Shown one piece after another: positions 1 to 8,857 of a stretch of 64,000 bases of DNA; position 1 is the stretch's first letter, and each line of letters begins with the position of its first letter. The stretch lies in contig JADJBE010000004.1 in assembly GCA_016703895.1 (NCBI GenBank), forward strand, positions 62,001-126,000. Reading direction: 5' to 3'. Under the pieces are notes generated by a model. The model searched no databases. It was not told the origin of the DNA and saw only the letters and a list, made by a program, of their open reading frames with translations. A program made the position numbers and the translations under genes. The stretch comes from Pseudomonadota bacterium (lineage in GTDB: Bacteria; Pseudomonadota; Gammaproteobacteria; Steroidobacterales; Steroidobacteraceae).

Positions 1-922
1 ACTGCAGCTCGATCCGGCGCAACTCGCGTCGTTCGCGCTCAAGCTGCGGCATCGCGAGCGCACCACCGGCGGCGCCCAGGAAACGCCCACCGTGCAACTG
101 CCGCCCGCCGCGAAACCCGCGGCCGAAGCATCCGCACCCGCCACGAACACACCGGCCGCTGCGCCTGTCGCTGCACCGGTGGCGAGCAAGCCGGCAACTG
201 CGGCGGCAACTCAGCCCGCCGCCAAGCCTGTCGCTGCACCAAGTACACCCAAACCAGCAACCCAGCCGGCGGCGGCTACGCCGGCCACTGAGCCGGTGCC
301 GACCACGGCGCCGAACCCAGCCAGCGTGGCAACACCAATCGCCACGCCCGCCGCTGAACCCGCGTCGTCACCCGTCGCCGGGTCAGTCAACAGCGCTGCG
401 CTGAACGAAATCGGCAAGACCATCGGCAGCTTTCTCGCCAAGCTATTCGATGCTCTCGAGATCAGCCTGAACAAGGTTAGCGAGACTGGCAACCAGCAAA
501 CTGACGGCGCAACCCGCGTCGAGTTCAGCGCGCGCTTCAAGCTCGAGCTGTTCTTTCAAGCCGTGCAGACGCTCGCCGCCGCGGCCGAGACGGAATCGGA
601 AGATGAAGTTGTCGCAACAGCGACCGGTGATTCGAGCGACCCCACGACCTGGCCGGGGGACCGTGATTCGACCCTAACAGTCGAACAGACTGCGAGCAGC
701 GATCCCGCGACGACCAGCGCTGCCGTTGAAGTCCTGGATCAAGTGCTTGAAGCGTCCATCGAGGCCGGCGACCAGTCAGCCGCGCCAGTAGATGCTGACC
801 CCGCCGACGCCGCGCCTGTCGCAGCGCCCGCGTCCAAGCTCAGTCTCACGGCAATGGCGCAGTATGAATCGAACGCCAACGGCTCGTTCCGTATGAGCCT
901 GAGCATCAACATGCGCGCTTAG
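1..922 (+). CDS. Ala/Pro-rich protein of unknown function (5' end outside window)
   Basis: The frame is open from the first bases of the window, so the gene starts upstream; a GTG at 92 is only an internal candidate start. About 100 residues of low-complexity Ala/Pro/Thr linker (many PAA, APV and KPA units) are followed by a short conserved-looking amphipathic stretch (IGKTIGSFLAKLFDALEISL, then FSARFKLELFFQAVQTLAAA). An acidic Ser/Thr/Asp-rich region comes next, and the protein ends in polar residues (RMSLSINMRA). No domain is recognised and there is no membrane segment in the visible part. The composition resembles a flexible linker in a secreted or envelope-associated protein, but that is a guess. 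It is followed by 73 non-coding bases. Confidence 0.6.
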   Translation, partial: LQLDPAQLASFALKLRHRERTTGGAQETPTVQLPPAAKPAAEASAPATNTPAAAPVAAPVASKPATAAATQPAAKPVAAPSTPKPATQPAAATPATEPVPTTAPNPASVATPIATPAAEPASSPVAGSVNSAALNEIGKTIGSFLAKLFDALEISLNKVSETGNQQTDGATRVEFSARFKLELFFQAVQTLAAAAETESEDEVVATATGDSSDPTTWPGDRDSTLTVEQTASSDPATTSAAVEVLDQVLEASIEAGDQSAAPVDADPADAAPVAAPASKLSLTAMAQYESNANGSFRMSLSINMRA

Positions 923-995
923 TTAGCGCAGCTCAGCCTTCGGGATGCGGTTGACTTAAGCTATTCTTGCCAGAGTCTTCCCGCGGAGCTCAGGC

Positions 996-1202
996 ATGAA
1001 AAAGACGCGCCTCAACTCGAAAGGCCAGCTTGTGGTTCCCAAGGCAATCAGGGACCACATGAGCGTAGCGGCGGGAACCGAGTTCGTTGTGCTCGAAGCG
1101 GTGCGCAGCAATCGGTTTCCGATGGTTGCCCCTCGCGCGACAACAAACTCGCCGTATTGGTTTAATCGCACAGGAATTGGCGGCCAGGCGCACGACCGCT
1201 AG
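996..1202 (+). CDS. AbrB/MazE-type (SpoVT-AbrB fold) antitoxin-like protein, apparently orphan and truncated
   Basis: The first 35 or so residues are a convincing swapped-hairpin AbrB DNA-binding domain (KKTRLNSKGQLVVPKAIRD, then AGTEFVV). In this family it autoregulates a toxin-antitoxin operon. After residue 36 the sequence stops resembling the family (RSNRFPMVAPRATTNSPYW) and ends at residue 68, without the usual toxin-neutralising tail. No PIN or MazF toxin follows; the next gene belongs to another toxin family. It may be a remnant of a VapBC/MazEF-type module, or a small autonomous regulator. The ATG lies just behind GGAGCTC, a plausible ribosome site. Confidence 0.55.
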   Translation: MKKTRLNSKGQLVVPKAIRDHMSVAAGTEFVVLEAVRSNRFPMVAPRATTNSPYWFNRTGIGGQAHDR

Positions 1203-1312
1203 CTGCTACCGTCTCCACTGGCAACTTTCCTAGCCGGGAAAACGCGATTGGCTTCTCACATTGTGCTGCAGCGCATGCCAAATATTGCATAAGTGCTCCG
1301 GGAGTCGTAACA

Positions 1313-1654
1313 TTGCTACTGAAGACTGTCGCATGGGTGAGCACCGCCCGGCGTGATCTCAAGAGTCTGCCGACGACGGTCGTCAACGAAATTGGTCATC
1401 AGTTGTTCCGAGTACAGTGCGGGCTTGAACCCACGGACTGGAAGCCATTGCCAATCGTTGGCCCGGGTGCCCGTGAGATTCGAGTGCGACAGAAAGCGGG
1501 TACCTTCAGAGTGATCTATGCGTCGCACTTACCAGGAAAAATACACGTGTTGCACTGTTTTCAAAAAAAGACGCGCAAGACTGCTGCAAGCGACATTGGC
1601 TTGGCAAGAGCGCGCCTAAGAGCCATTCGATCTGAGACTCCTCATGAAGTCTAA
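1313..1654 (+). CDS. higB: HigB/RelE-superfamily toxin (Gp49-like)
   Basis: This 113-residue basic protein has the order typical of phage-derived Gp49-like/HigB toxins: an N-terminal VAWVSTARRDLKSLP helix, a central REIRVRQKAGTFRVIYASH strand pair, HVLHCFQKKT, and a basic C-terminal helix. Members of the family cleave mRNA on the ribosome and are neutralised by a helix-turn-helix antitoxin encoded just downstream, as here. The start is a TTG behind GGGAG; no ATG is available near the conserved N-terminus. It overlaps the antitoxin gene by 11 bases, indicating translational coupling. The higB symbol is by family resemblance. Confidence 0.8.
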   Translation: MLLKTVAWVSTARRDLKSLPTTVVNEIGHQLFRVQCGLEPTDWKPLPIVGPGAREIRVRQKAGTFRVIYASHLPGKIHVLHCFQKKTRKTAASDIGLARARLRAIRSETPHEV

Positions 1655-1913
1655 CGTCCGCAGCGTATTTCAGGATCTCTATCCGCCAGATGAGGCCGCA
1701 GAGATGGAAATGCGGTCACTGCTAATGATTGGCATCGGCCAATGGCTCGCAGATTCCAGAATGACACAAGCCGATGCAGCGAAGATTTTAGGTGTAACAC
1801 AAGCGCGTGTTTCAGATATTAAGCGTGGGAAAATCGGGCGCTTTAGCCTGGATTTGTTAGTGCGTTTGGCTGCGCGCGCTGGGCTCAATCCGAGACTGAA
1901 GCTAGCCGCCTAG
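1644..1913 (+). CDS. higA: HigA-type antitoxin, XRE helix-turn-helix
   Basis: The 89-residue protein carries a Cro/C1-type helix-turn-helix at about residues 38-75: MTQADAAKILGVTQARVSDI, then KRGKIGRFSLDLLVRL. The N-terminal NVRSVFQDLYPP segment matches the Gp49-associated antitoxin subgroup. It should bind and neutralise the upstream HigB-like toxin and repress their common promoter. Toxin-before-antitoxin order is characteristic of HigBA. Its TAG stop overlaps the stop of the convergent UDP-glucose dehydrogenase gene within CTAG (1910-1913), so the module abuts the polysaccharide locus directly. Confidence 0.82.
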   Translation: MKSNVRSVFQDLYPPDEAAEMEMRSLLMIGIGQWLADSRMTQADAAKILGVTQARVSDIKRGKIGRFSLDLLVRLAARAGLNPRLKLAA

Positions 1914-3244
1914 GACGGACGCAGCCCTCGCCCCACGGCGTAGTACTGGAACCCCTGCTTCGCCAGCAGTGCCGGGTCATAGAGATTGCGGCCGTCAAAG
2001 ATCACCGGCGCCGTCAAACTCTTTGCGCAGCGCATCGAAGTCAGGGCTGCGGAACTCCTGCCATTCGGTCATGATCACCAACGCATCGGCGCCCGGCAGC
2101 GTCTGCATGGCTTGCGCGCACAGTGTTAGCTCCGGCCGCTCGCCGTAGATGCGCCGCATCTCGCTCATCGCCGCAGGATCGTAGGCGCGGACCTCGGCGC
2201 CCGCCTCCCACAGCTTTTCGATCAGCACACGACTTGGCGCCTCGCGCAGATCGTCGGTCTTGGGCTTGAATGCCAGCCCCCAGACCGCGAACGACTTGCC
2301 ACGCAGCTTGCCGCCGTAGTGGTTCAGCATTTTGCGAACAGGACTTCTTTCTGGGCGGAGTTGACCGCCTCGACGGCACCCAGGATCTTCGCCGGATAGC
2401 CGGCGTCATCCGCCGATCGAATCAACGCCCGCACGTCCTTCGGGAAACACGAGCCACCATAGCCGACCCCGGGATAGATGAATTGGTAGCCAATGCGCGG
2501 GTCGCTGCCGATACCCAGGCGCACATCCTCGATGTCCGCCCCGACTCGCTCGGCAATGTTTGCCAGCTCGTTCATGAAGCTGATCTTGGTAGCGAGCATC
2601 GCGTTGGCCGCGTACTTGGTCAGCTCGGATGAGCGCACGTCCATCACGATGAGCCGCTCGCGATTGCGCGTGAACGGATCATAGAGCGCACGCATCAATT
2701 CCACCACGCGCGGGTTGTTAGTGCCGATGACGACGCGATCTGGACGCATGAAGTCCTCGATCGCCGCGCCTTCTTTGAGGAACTCTGGATTCGAGACCAC
2801 ATCGAATTCGATCGACGCCTGGCGCGCGGCGAGCGTGGCGTCGATCGCGGCACGGACTTTATCGCTCGTGCCCACCGGCACCGTCGACTTCGTGACGATC
2901 ACCTTGTACTCGCTCATGTGCGCGCCGATGGACCGAGCGACCGTCAGCACATACTTGAGATCCGCTGACCCGTCTTCCTCTGGTGGCGTGCCCACCGCGA
3001 TGAGCTGAAACAAGCCGTGTGCAACGCCCTCTTCGGCAGAGTCTGTAAATCGAAGCCGCCCCGCCGCCACGTTGCGCGCGATGACGTCCTCCAAGCCCGG
3101 CTCGTGGATCGGGATTTCGCCCTGCTTCAAACGCTCGATCTTGCCGGCGTCGACATCCACGCACAGCACATCATTGCCCGCGTCAGCAAAACAGGCGCCA
3201 GTGACAAGGCCCACATAGCCAGAGCCGAAAATCGTGATGCGCAT
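1910..3244 (-). pseudogene. ugd: UDP-glucose 6-dehydrogenase, broken by two frame shifts in this sequence
   Basis: The enzyme oxidises UDP-glucose to UDP-glucuronate with two NAD+. The N-terminal Rossmann part begins MRITIFGSGYVGLVTGACFA and the catalytic cysteine lies in GVGYGGSCFPKD. The first frame ends just after KEVLFAKC at 2324. The UDP-binding C-terminal domain (GGKLRGKSFAVWGLAFKPKT) continues in another frame to about 2008, and the true C-terminus (PVIFDGRNLYDPALL) lies in a third frame, ending at 1910. The first break is at a four-A run (2330-2333) where five A restore the frame; the second is near GACGGCGCCGG (about 2005-2013). All catalytic motifs are present, so a consensus error is quite possible. 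It is the last gene of the leftward locus. Confidence 0.85.
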
Positions 3245-3288
3245 CGGACCATTCTAGCGCGGTGAAACGCCTAACGCCGTGAAAAGGC

Positions 3289-5295
3289 TCAGGCGCGCGG
3301 CGGCATTTCGCTCTGGCGACGCCGAGCGGTCGCGAGATCGGTAACACTCGCCGATTCTGGCAACGGCGCCGACCGGCCCGCCTTGGTCCATACGAGGTCA
3401 ACGACGGACTGCGCCGGCCGGTACTCCGCCACCGCTTCGGCCAGAATCTGCAACGCTGCTTCGCAGTCAAACTTCCGGGCGCAGGTCATCAGCTCCGCCA
3501 GATACTGCTCAGTACGCTCCCACGGCAGCGCATGCTCGACCGCACGCATGATCATCGGATGCTGCGTGCCCGTGACGTTCTTGCCGATCAGTAATTCTTC
3601 GAACAGCTTCTCGGCCGCGCGCAGCCCCGTGAAACGGATTTCAATGTCACCATCAGGGTTCTTTTCATCGCGAACCTCGAAGCCCGACAACTGGACCATG
3701 CGCCGCGCGAGATCGGCGATCTTGATCGGCTTGCCCATGTCGAGCACGAACACGTCGCCGCCGACCGCCATCGAGCCTGCTTGAATGACGAGCTGCGCCG
3801 CCTCGGGAATCGTCATGAAATATCGAATGACGTCCGGATGCGTGACAGTCACCGGGCCGCCACGACGAATCTGCTCGCGAAACAACGGCACTACCGATCC
3901 CGACGACTCCAGCACGTTACCGAAGCGCACCATACAAAATCGGGTATGCGTGCTGCGCTCCTGCAGGCCTTGCAGCACCATCTCCGCGAAGCGCTTGGTT
4001 GCGCCCATCACGTTGGTAGGATTGACAGCTTTGTCGGTTGAAATCAGCACGAAGGTATCGACCTTGCACTCTAGCGCCACCTCCGCTGTATACCAAGTGC
4101 TGAAAATGTTGTTATGCAGCCCTTCAACAATGTTCTGCTCGACGATCGGCACATGCTTGTACGCGGCAGCGTGGTAGACCGTCTGCACACCGAAGGTCTG
4201 GAAAATCTCCTTCACGCGGAACTTGTGATGCGCGTTGCCCAGCAGCGGCACCATCTCAACGTGGAGGCTCTCCGCGTGCATCAACGCGCGCAACTCGCGA
4301 TCAATTTGATACAAGGCGAGCTCGGACATCTCCAGCAGTAGCAGTCGCCGCGGCGCCTGGCGAATGATCTGCCGGCACAGCTCCGAGCCGATCGATCCAC
4401 CCGCGCCAGTTACCAACACCGTCTTGGCGCGGATCGTGGCGTCGAACAGCGACTGATTCGGCGGTACGGCATCGCGGCCTAACAAATCAGCCACATCGAC
4501 TTCCCGCACATCCTCGACACGCGCCGAACCCGACAAGATATCGTTGATATCCGGTACGGTCTGAACTCGCACCGCCAGCTTTTCCAGCCGATCGAGAACT
4601 GCCCGACGTGCACCCTTAGAAACAGACGGTAACGCCAGAAACACTTGTGTAACGCCCATCGTTCGGATGAGCTCCGGCAAATCGTCCGGCCGGCGCACCT
4701 TCAAGCCATGCATGAGTTGGCCGCGTAGCGCCGGGTTGTCGTCGACGAATGCTACGGGGCGAATCTTCGCGGCGCTGCGCAGCGCTGTGGCCAGTCGCGC
4801 ACCTGCTTCACCGGCACCGTAGATAATCACTCGCGGAGCGATACGCAGCGGCGTCGTCGCGATCTCGCGCATCACGAGGCGACTGCCACCGATCGCCAAT
4901 ATCGTGAGAGCGACGAAAATCAAAGCTGCACTGATCGGCACCAGCGAGTTCCCTGCCACCAGGCCATAGCCGACCAGCGCCAAAGCGGCCGCTCCGGCGC
5001 CCGCCAAAACGCCAAGCGCCGCTCTCAGTCCAATAAAGCGCGTGACGGCACGATAGAGGCCCATCCAGGCAAAAACGGGGATGCAAACGATCCACGCGAT
5101 CCCAAACGCAGTTAGCCACGATACCCCGATTAGCGCCGCCGTACCGAGACGCAGCGACACCGCCAGCCACAGTGCGACGGCCAACAACACGGTGTCTACG
5201 GCGAGTAAAACGACCCGCTTGCCACTGCGCGGCAGCGTCAGCAGTCGATGCTTGAGGTCTTCTGTCGGTTCGTCTGCGCTTAAAATTGGTTTCAC
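3289..5295 (-). CDS. WbpM/CapD-type membrane UDP-HexNAc 4,6-dehydratase
   Basis: This protein of about 668 residues has four or five N-terminal transmembrane helices (first KRVVLLAVDTVLLAVALWL), a CoA-binding-like domain, then an extended-SDR domain with GAGGSIGSELCRQI. The active site reads STDKAVNPTNVMGATK, with Met instead of Tyr in the YxxxK position; this is characteristic of the large WbpM/CapD subfamily. Family members convert UDP-GlcNAc to UDP-4-keto-6-deoxy-GlcNAc (or the sugar-epimer product). With the ketoreductase and WbpL-like transferase upstream, the likely product is the donor of QuiNAc or FucNAc. I chose the GTG at 5295 because AAGGG sits seven bases upstream; a TTG at 5349 would add 18 residues. 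Intact frame. Confidence 0.88.
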   Translation of the reverse strand: MKPILSADEPTEDLKHRLLTLPRSGKRVVLLAVDTVLLAVALWLAVSLRLGTAALIGVSWLTAFGIAWIVCIPVFAWMGLYRAVTRFIGLRAALGVLAGAGAAALALVGYGLVAGNSLVPISAALIFVALTILAIGGSRLVMREIATTPLRIAPRVIIYGAGEAGARLATALRSAAKIRPVAFVDDNPALRGQLMHGLKVRRPDDLPELIRTMGVTQVFLALPSVSKGARRAVLDRLEKLAVRVQTVPDINDILSGSARVEDVREVDVADLLGRDAVPPNQSLFDATIRAKTVLVTGAGGSIGSELCRQIIRQAPRRLLLLEMSELALYQIDRELRALMHAESLHVEMVPLLGNAHHKFRVKEIFQTFGVQTVYHAAAYKHVPIVEQNIVEGLHNNIFSTWYTAEVALECKVDTFVLISTDKAVNPTNVMGATKRFAEMVLQGLQERSTHTRFCMVRFGNVLESSGSVVPLFREQIRRGGPVTVTHPDVIRYFMTIPEAAQLVIQAGSMAVGGDVFVLDMGKPIKIADLARRMVQLSGFEVRDEKNPDGDIEIRFTGLRAAEKLFEELLIGKNVTGTQHPMIMRAVEHALPWERTEQYLAELMTCARKFDCEAALQILAEAVAEYRPAQSVVDLVWTKAGRSAPLPESASVTDLATARRRQSEMPPRA

Positions 5296-5660
5296 CAGTA
5301 AACCCTTAGGGCGTTGCGTCGGCTTCGGCCAGAGTTGACGAACCCCCAAGCCACTGGCGCACCCCGTGCCAGTTGCGAAAAGGTCAATTTGACAGATTAT
5401 AACGACTTCGCGGGGAAATGGTTGACGGCGCAGTTGAATCTGCCGAGCGGAACCAGACCAAGATCACAATCCCGCAAGCGGTCAGGATTGGGCACCAATC
5501 CAATACCGTCGCGATCAGCAGACATTGGTAGGCATCAAAAACTTTGCCGTCGCGGCGCGGGTTGCATGCCACGTTGACGTACGGTCTGCCACACCGTCGG
5601 GCGGCGGTGCGTCAACAAGACCAGTCCGTGCGCCAAGAAGACTATTCGGAAATCACCAAA
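5296..5660 (-). other. Gap between the WbpM-like and WecA-like genes
   Basis: No gene is supported in these 365 bases. A 62-residue reverse-strand ORF (5384-5572) has one hydrophobic stretch but no recognisable start context or family. No T-tailed hairpin or clear promoter was found. This is the longest gap in the otherwise tightly packed leftward operon, so it may hold an internal promoter for the WbpM-like and ugd genes. Confidence 0.4.
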
Positions 5661-6695
5661 CTAATCATTCTTGCCAGCGCCCAGCGCGAATGCCGTGATC
5701 ATTAGCGGCGCCACAGCGACAAGAGTCAGTGGAATTCCCCAGTTGGGCACCTCCGATGAAAGCCAAGCAAGCGGCAACAGCCAAACAACGTTCACTAGCG
5801 AGTAAAGTGTCGCTACACGCCCATGACTACCAAGCCGGCGAGACAAACGCTGATACGCATGGGATCGATGTGCTTCATAAACCCGCTCACCTCGGAACGC
5901 TCTCATAAGCAGGGTCAAGGATGCATCAACGGTGAATGCCGCGGTGAGGATAAGCCAAACGTAGATGGGAAGCTGGCCTTGAAAAACCGAAAGTGTCGCA
6001 ACAAATGCCAGCGAAAAGCCGAGAAACCCACTACCAATGTCGCCCATGAAGATTCTTGCGGGAGCCCAATTCAACATCATGAAGCCCGCTGCGGCGGCTG
6101 CAATCGAAACGGCCAGCCAATATGCATCTGAAACTTCCTTACCGCTCGCCTGCATTAGAAAGGCGGCCGCCGCACCAACGAACAATGCTTCTGCGGCCGC
6201 CAATCCGTCTATACCGTCCATAAAATTAAAGACGTTCAAAAAACCTACTATGCCAATTGTTGCTGCGAGAAAAAGCACCAACTGAACAACCACTGTTTGT
6301 TGTTGATAAACCGACTCGTTGACGAACAGAGCCCATGCCGCCGTAACGCAAGCGGCGACAAGGTGCACAGCGAGGCGCGTCGTCACGCTTGCGCCTCGAA
6401 CGTCGTCTATCAGACCGACGGTTGCGATAGCTCCGCCACAGATCGCAAATACTGCCAAGACCGTGACATTAAACTGGCCGAAAAGCAGGAGCGTGATTAC
6501 ACCCACACAGGTTGTGGCGAACAGCGCAGCGCCACCTCCGCGCGGCACCGCAGCTGTATGCGAGCTGCGCTCATTTGGTACGTCAAGAACTCCGCGCGAC
6601 TGCAACACTCGGTAGATAACTAACGTTCCGAGCAGAGAAAGCGAATACAGCGAGACCCCGTAGAGCACGAGACCGAGGAAATCAGATGGATGCAT
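5661..6695 (-). CDS. WecA/WbpL-type undecaprenyl-phosphate sugar-1-phosphate transferase
   Basis: This polytopic protein of about 344 residues belongs to glycosyltransferase family 4 of the MraY/WecA type. Family motifs are visible: the cytosolic loop VPNERSSHTAAVPRGGG, the Mg-binding GLIDDVRG, and NVFNFMDGIDGLA. It transfers a HexNAc-1-phosphate (in the WbpL branch usually FucNAc or QuiNAc) from UDP to undecaprenyl phosphate, starting the O-unit on the inner face of the membrane. I prefer the ATG at 6695 (MHPSDFLGLVLYG); the longer frame from 6743 runs into the end of the upstream ketoreductase. The 14-base overlap with that gene suggests coupled translation. The DNA is visibly AT-richer than housekeeping genes in the window. 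Confidence 0.85.
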   Translation of the reverse strand: MHPSDFLGLVLYGVSLYSLSLLGTLVIYRVLQSRGVLDVPNERSSHTAAVPRGGGAALFATTCVGVITLLLFGQFNVTVLAVFAICGGAIATVGLIDDVRGASVTTRLAVHLVAACVTAAWALFVNESVYQQQTVVVQLVLFLAATIGIVGFLNVFNFMDGIDGLAAAEALFVGAAAAFLMQASGKEVSDAYWLAVSIAAAAAGFMMLNWAPARIFMGDIGSGFLGFSLAFVATLSVFQGQLPIYVWLILTAAFTVDASLTLLMRAFRGERVYEAHRSHAYQRLSRRLGSHGRVATLYSLVNVVWLLPLAWLSSEVPNWGIPLTLVAVAPLMITAFALGAGKND

Positions 6696-7683
6696 CGCGA
6701 CTACCAAACCACTCAACTGTTCGGGAAAGACCCTGAGAAACACTGATCGTCGGTTCCCAACTCAGTTGCGAACGAGCACAACTGATGTTCCTGCAGGGAC
6801 TCGCTGAGTCTAGCAATCTCTCAGCTGACCGGCCAGTAGCCCGGCCCAACAATTTCATCAGCTTAAAGATGAACTGAGAAAATCGGCGACGAATTTCCCA
6901 TGACTTCTCGCACGGCACGAAACAAATCAGCGGTGCTGAGGTCCTGACCATCACTGACGTGATACACGCTGCACCCTTTTCGAGGCACTTGCACAGCTCG
7001 AGCAATCAGCGACGACAGGTTCCAAACACTTACAAGGCTGCGCTTGTTGTGAAAACCTCCCACCGGTAGCGGCAGCTTTGTGGCAGCTAGCGCCAGCATC
7101 CGCAGAAAATTGCCGCCCACATACGGCCCATAAACCAGAGGGGGACGAATGATGCACAAGTTTGTACATGAGCCAGCTAGTTCTGTCCGCAGCCCGTTTT
7201 CGGCAGCTAGCTTGCTCATTGCATAGGGGTCACATGGGCGAGGTATGTCGGTAACATCAAATGGAACGTCGAATGTCTGCTCGCCAAGCACCTTAATGGA
7301 GCTGAGGAAAACGAACGATCCGACACCTAGCGACTGCGCGATGCGCGCTAAAGCCAATGAACCGTCGACGTTGACGCGCATGAACAAACCACTATCGCTC
7401 GGGCTAGGCTTCATAACGTGGACGCGAGCCGCCGCATGAACGACCGCGTCGATGCCTGTAAGGGCGGCGGTCCATGCCCGTACGTCCGTGAAGTCCTGCA
7501 CAACGTGCCAAGTTGCACCGGAATATTGATCTCCCTGGATGTGTCGCGAATAACACCAACCACCTCATGGCCTAATCCGAGTAAATCCAAGATCACATGA
7601 CGACCAACGAATCCGTTCGCCCCGGTTACTAGTACGCGCACGCGTGCTTCCGATTCTTTTTGGCCAGGAGGAGAGCTAAGCAC
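6682..7683 (-). pseudogene. WbpV/WreQ-like NAD(P)-dependent 4-ketoreductase/epimerase, two frame shifts
   Basis: This is an extended short-chain dehydrogenase: VRVLVTGANGFVGRHVI at the N-terminus, VVHAAARVHVM, SSIKVLGE, and the catalytic DPYAMSKLAAE (YxxxK). The reading frame breaks near 7500 (at ACGTTGTGCAGG) and again near 6880. After the second break the family C-terminus continues in a different frame as LSWEPTISVSQGLSRTVEWF. Between a GT4 and a WbpL-like gene, it most likely reduces the 4-keto product of the WbpM-like enzyme to UDP-QuiNAc or UDP-FucNAc. GTG starts are possible at 7683 and 7641; the latter gives MRVLVTGANG. If the shifts are real the enzyme is lost. Confidence 0.8.
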
Positions 7684-7684
7684 A

Positions 7685-8854
7685 TTAGGCTAACTTCTTA
7701 TAAACTTCGAGTGTCTGCGCAACAACCATATCTAGACTAAGCTGTGTCTGTGCTTTTTCGCGGGCGGCACGTCCAAACCGCTCGCGCAGCGCACTATCCA
7801 AAACCAACTTGCTAAGCGCATCGACTATTGGTTGAACTTGCTGCGGCGGCACAAGAAAGCCATTGATGCCGTCGTCAACTACATCACGGCAACCTGGAAC
7901 ATCGGTTGTGACGATCGGGCGACCGACAGCGGCTGCTTCGGCTAGAGCTTTCGGCAATCCTTCCCGGTACGACGGCAAACAAATAATTGCAGCATCGGCC
8001 AACAGCGTACGTATATCTCGCACGTTCCCTAGCCAGCGAACACCAGTCGTGCGCTCAAGGTCGCGAATCGAGGACTCGCTGAACGACGCAGGGTTGTCGA
8101 GATCAATCATACCTGCAAGCTCACCGGATACATCCAGACCGCTGGTCGCAAGTCTCTGGATCGCTTTGCAGAACTCTGCGATCCCCTTGTCGCGCAGCAT
8201 TCTCGCTACCAAAACTATTCTTACCGGTGACTGATTTAGGTTTGGTTCGACATAAACAAACTCATCCAGATCGACCCCGGAACCGCGTATCAATGTATGA
8301 CGATTCGCGTCAATCGGCACTATTCGTGAAAACTCTTTCTGATCATCATGATTCTGAAAAATGAAATGCCCATTGGGATGCCCGAGACATAAACGATAGA
8401 GGTAGCTGACCAACGACCTCAAAGCACGCTGCTTGCCTGATTTCCCTGAAAACACATATCCGAGTCCGGATATAGCATTGACGACCGCCGGCACTCCTGC
8501 AAATCGCGCCGCGAGCGTTCCAAACATTACGGGCTTAATGGTCACGTGATGCACAATATCCGGCCGCACTCTTCGGTAAAGCATGTACAGAGATATCAAT
8601 AGTCTTAGGTTCTCGGTGGGGCTGCGCCCGGAGCGCTCGAGCGACAGCGGCTCGAACCGCAGGCCGAGAGACACTATCCGCTGTCGTTCTGCCTCACTAC
8701 TGCCCCCCGCTGCAATAGTCACGTCATAGCCGGCATTCTTGGCAGCTACCGCAATCGGCAAGCGGTGCGACAAAAAAAACCAAGTGACGTTTACCACTAT
8801 TAGTAGTCGTGGCCGGTCGTATCCAGACTGCGCTTTCGAATGCAATACGGTCAT
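7685..8854 (-). CDS. GT4-family glycosyltransferase
   Basis: This is a 389-residue GT-B enzyme. The N-terminal domain begins RPRLLIVVNVTWFFLSHRLP, and the C-terminal donor-binding domain contains the EX7E motif in REGLPKALAEAAAVG followed by TTDVPGCRDVV. There is no signal peptide, so it should act on the cytoplasmic face, adding a sugar to the lipid-linked QuiNAc/FucNAc-type primer. Its position directly upstream of the ketoreductase and the WbpL-like gene matches several O-antigen loci where a GT4 adds the second sugar. Intact frame. It ends one base before the longest possible ketoreductase start. The sugar specificity cannot be read from sequence. Confidence 0.87.
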   Translation of the reverse strand: MTVLHSKAQSGYDRPRLLIVVNVTWFFLSHRLPIAVAAKNAGYDVTIAAGGSSEAERQRIVSLGLRFEPLSLERSGRSPTENLRLLISLYMLYRRVRPDIVHHVTIKPVMFGTLAARFAGVPAVVNAISGLGYVFSGKSGKQRALRSLVSYLYRLCLGHPNGHFIFQNHDDQKEFSRIVPIDANRHTLIRGSGVDLDEFVYVEPNLNQSPVRIVLVARMLRDKGIAEFCKAIQRLATSGLDVSGELAGMIDLDNPASFSESSIRDLERTTGVRWLGNVRDIRTLLADAAIICLPSYREGLPKALAEAAAVGRPIVTTDVPGCRDVVDDGINGFLVPPQQVQPIVDALSKLVLDSALRERFGRAAREKAQTQLSLDMVVAQTLEVYKKLA

Positions 8855-8857
8855 TTG

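Noticed and set aside
5384..5572. 62-codon reverse-strand frame with one hydrophobic stretch
   Set aside because: No ribosome site, no family resemblance, and composition like the surrounding gap.
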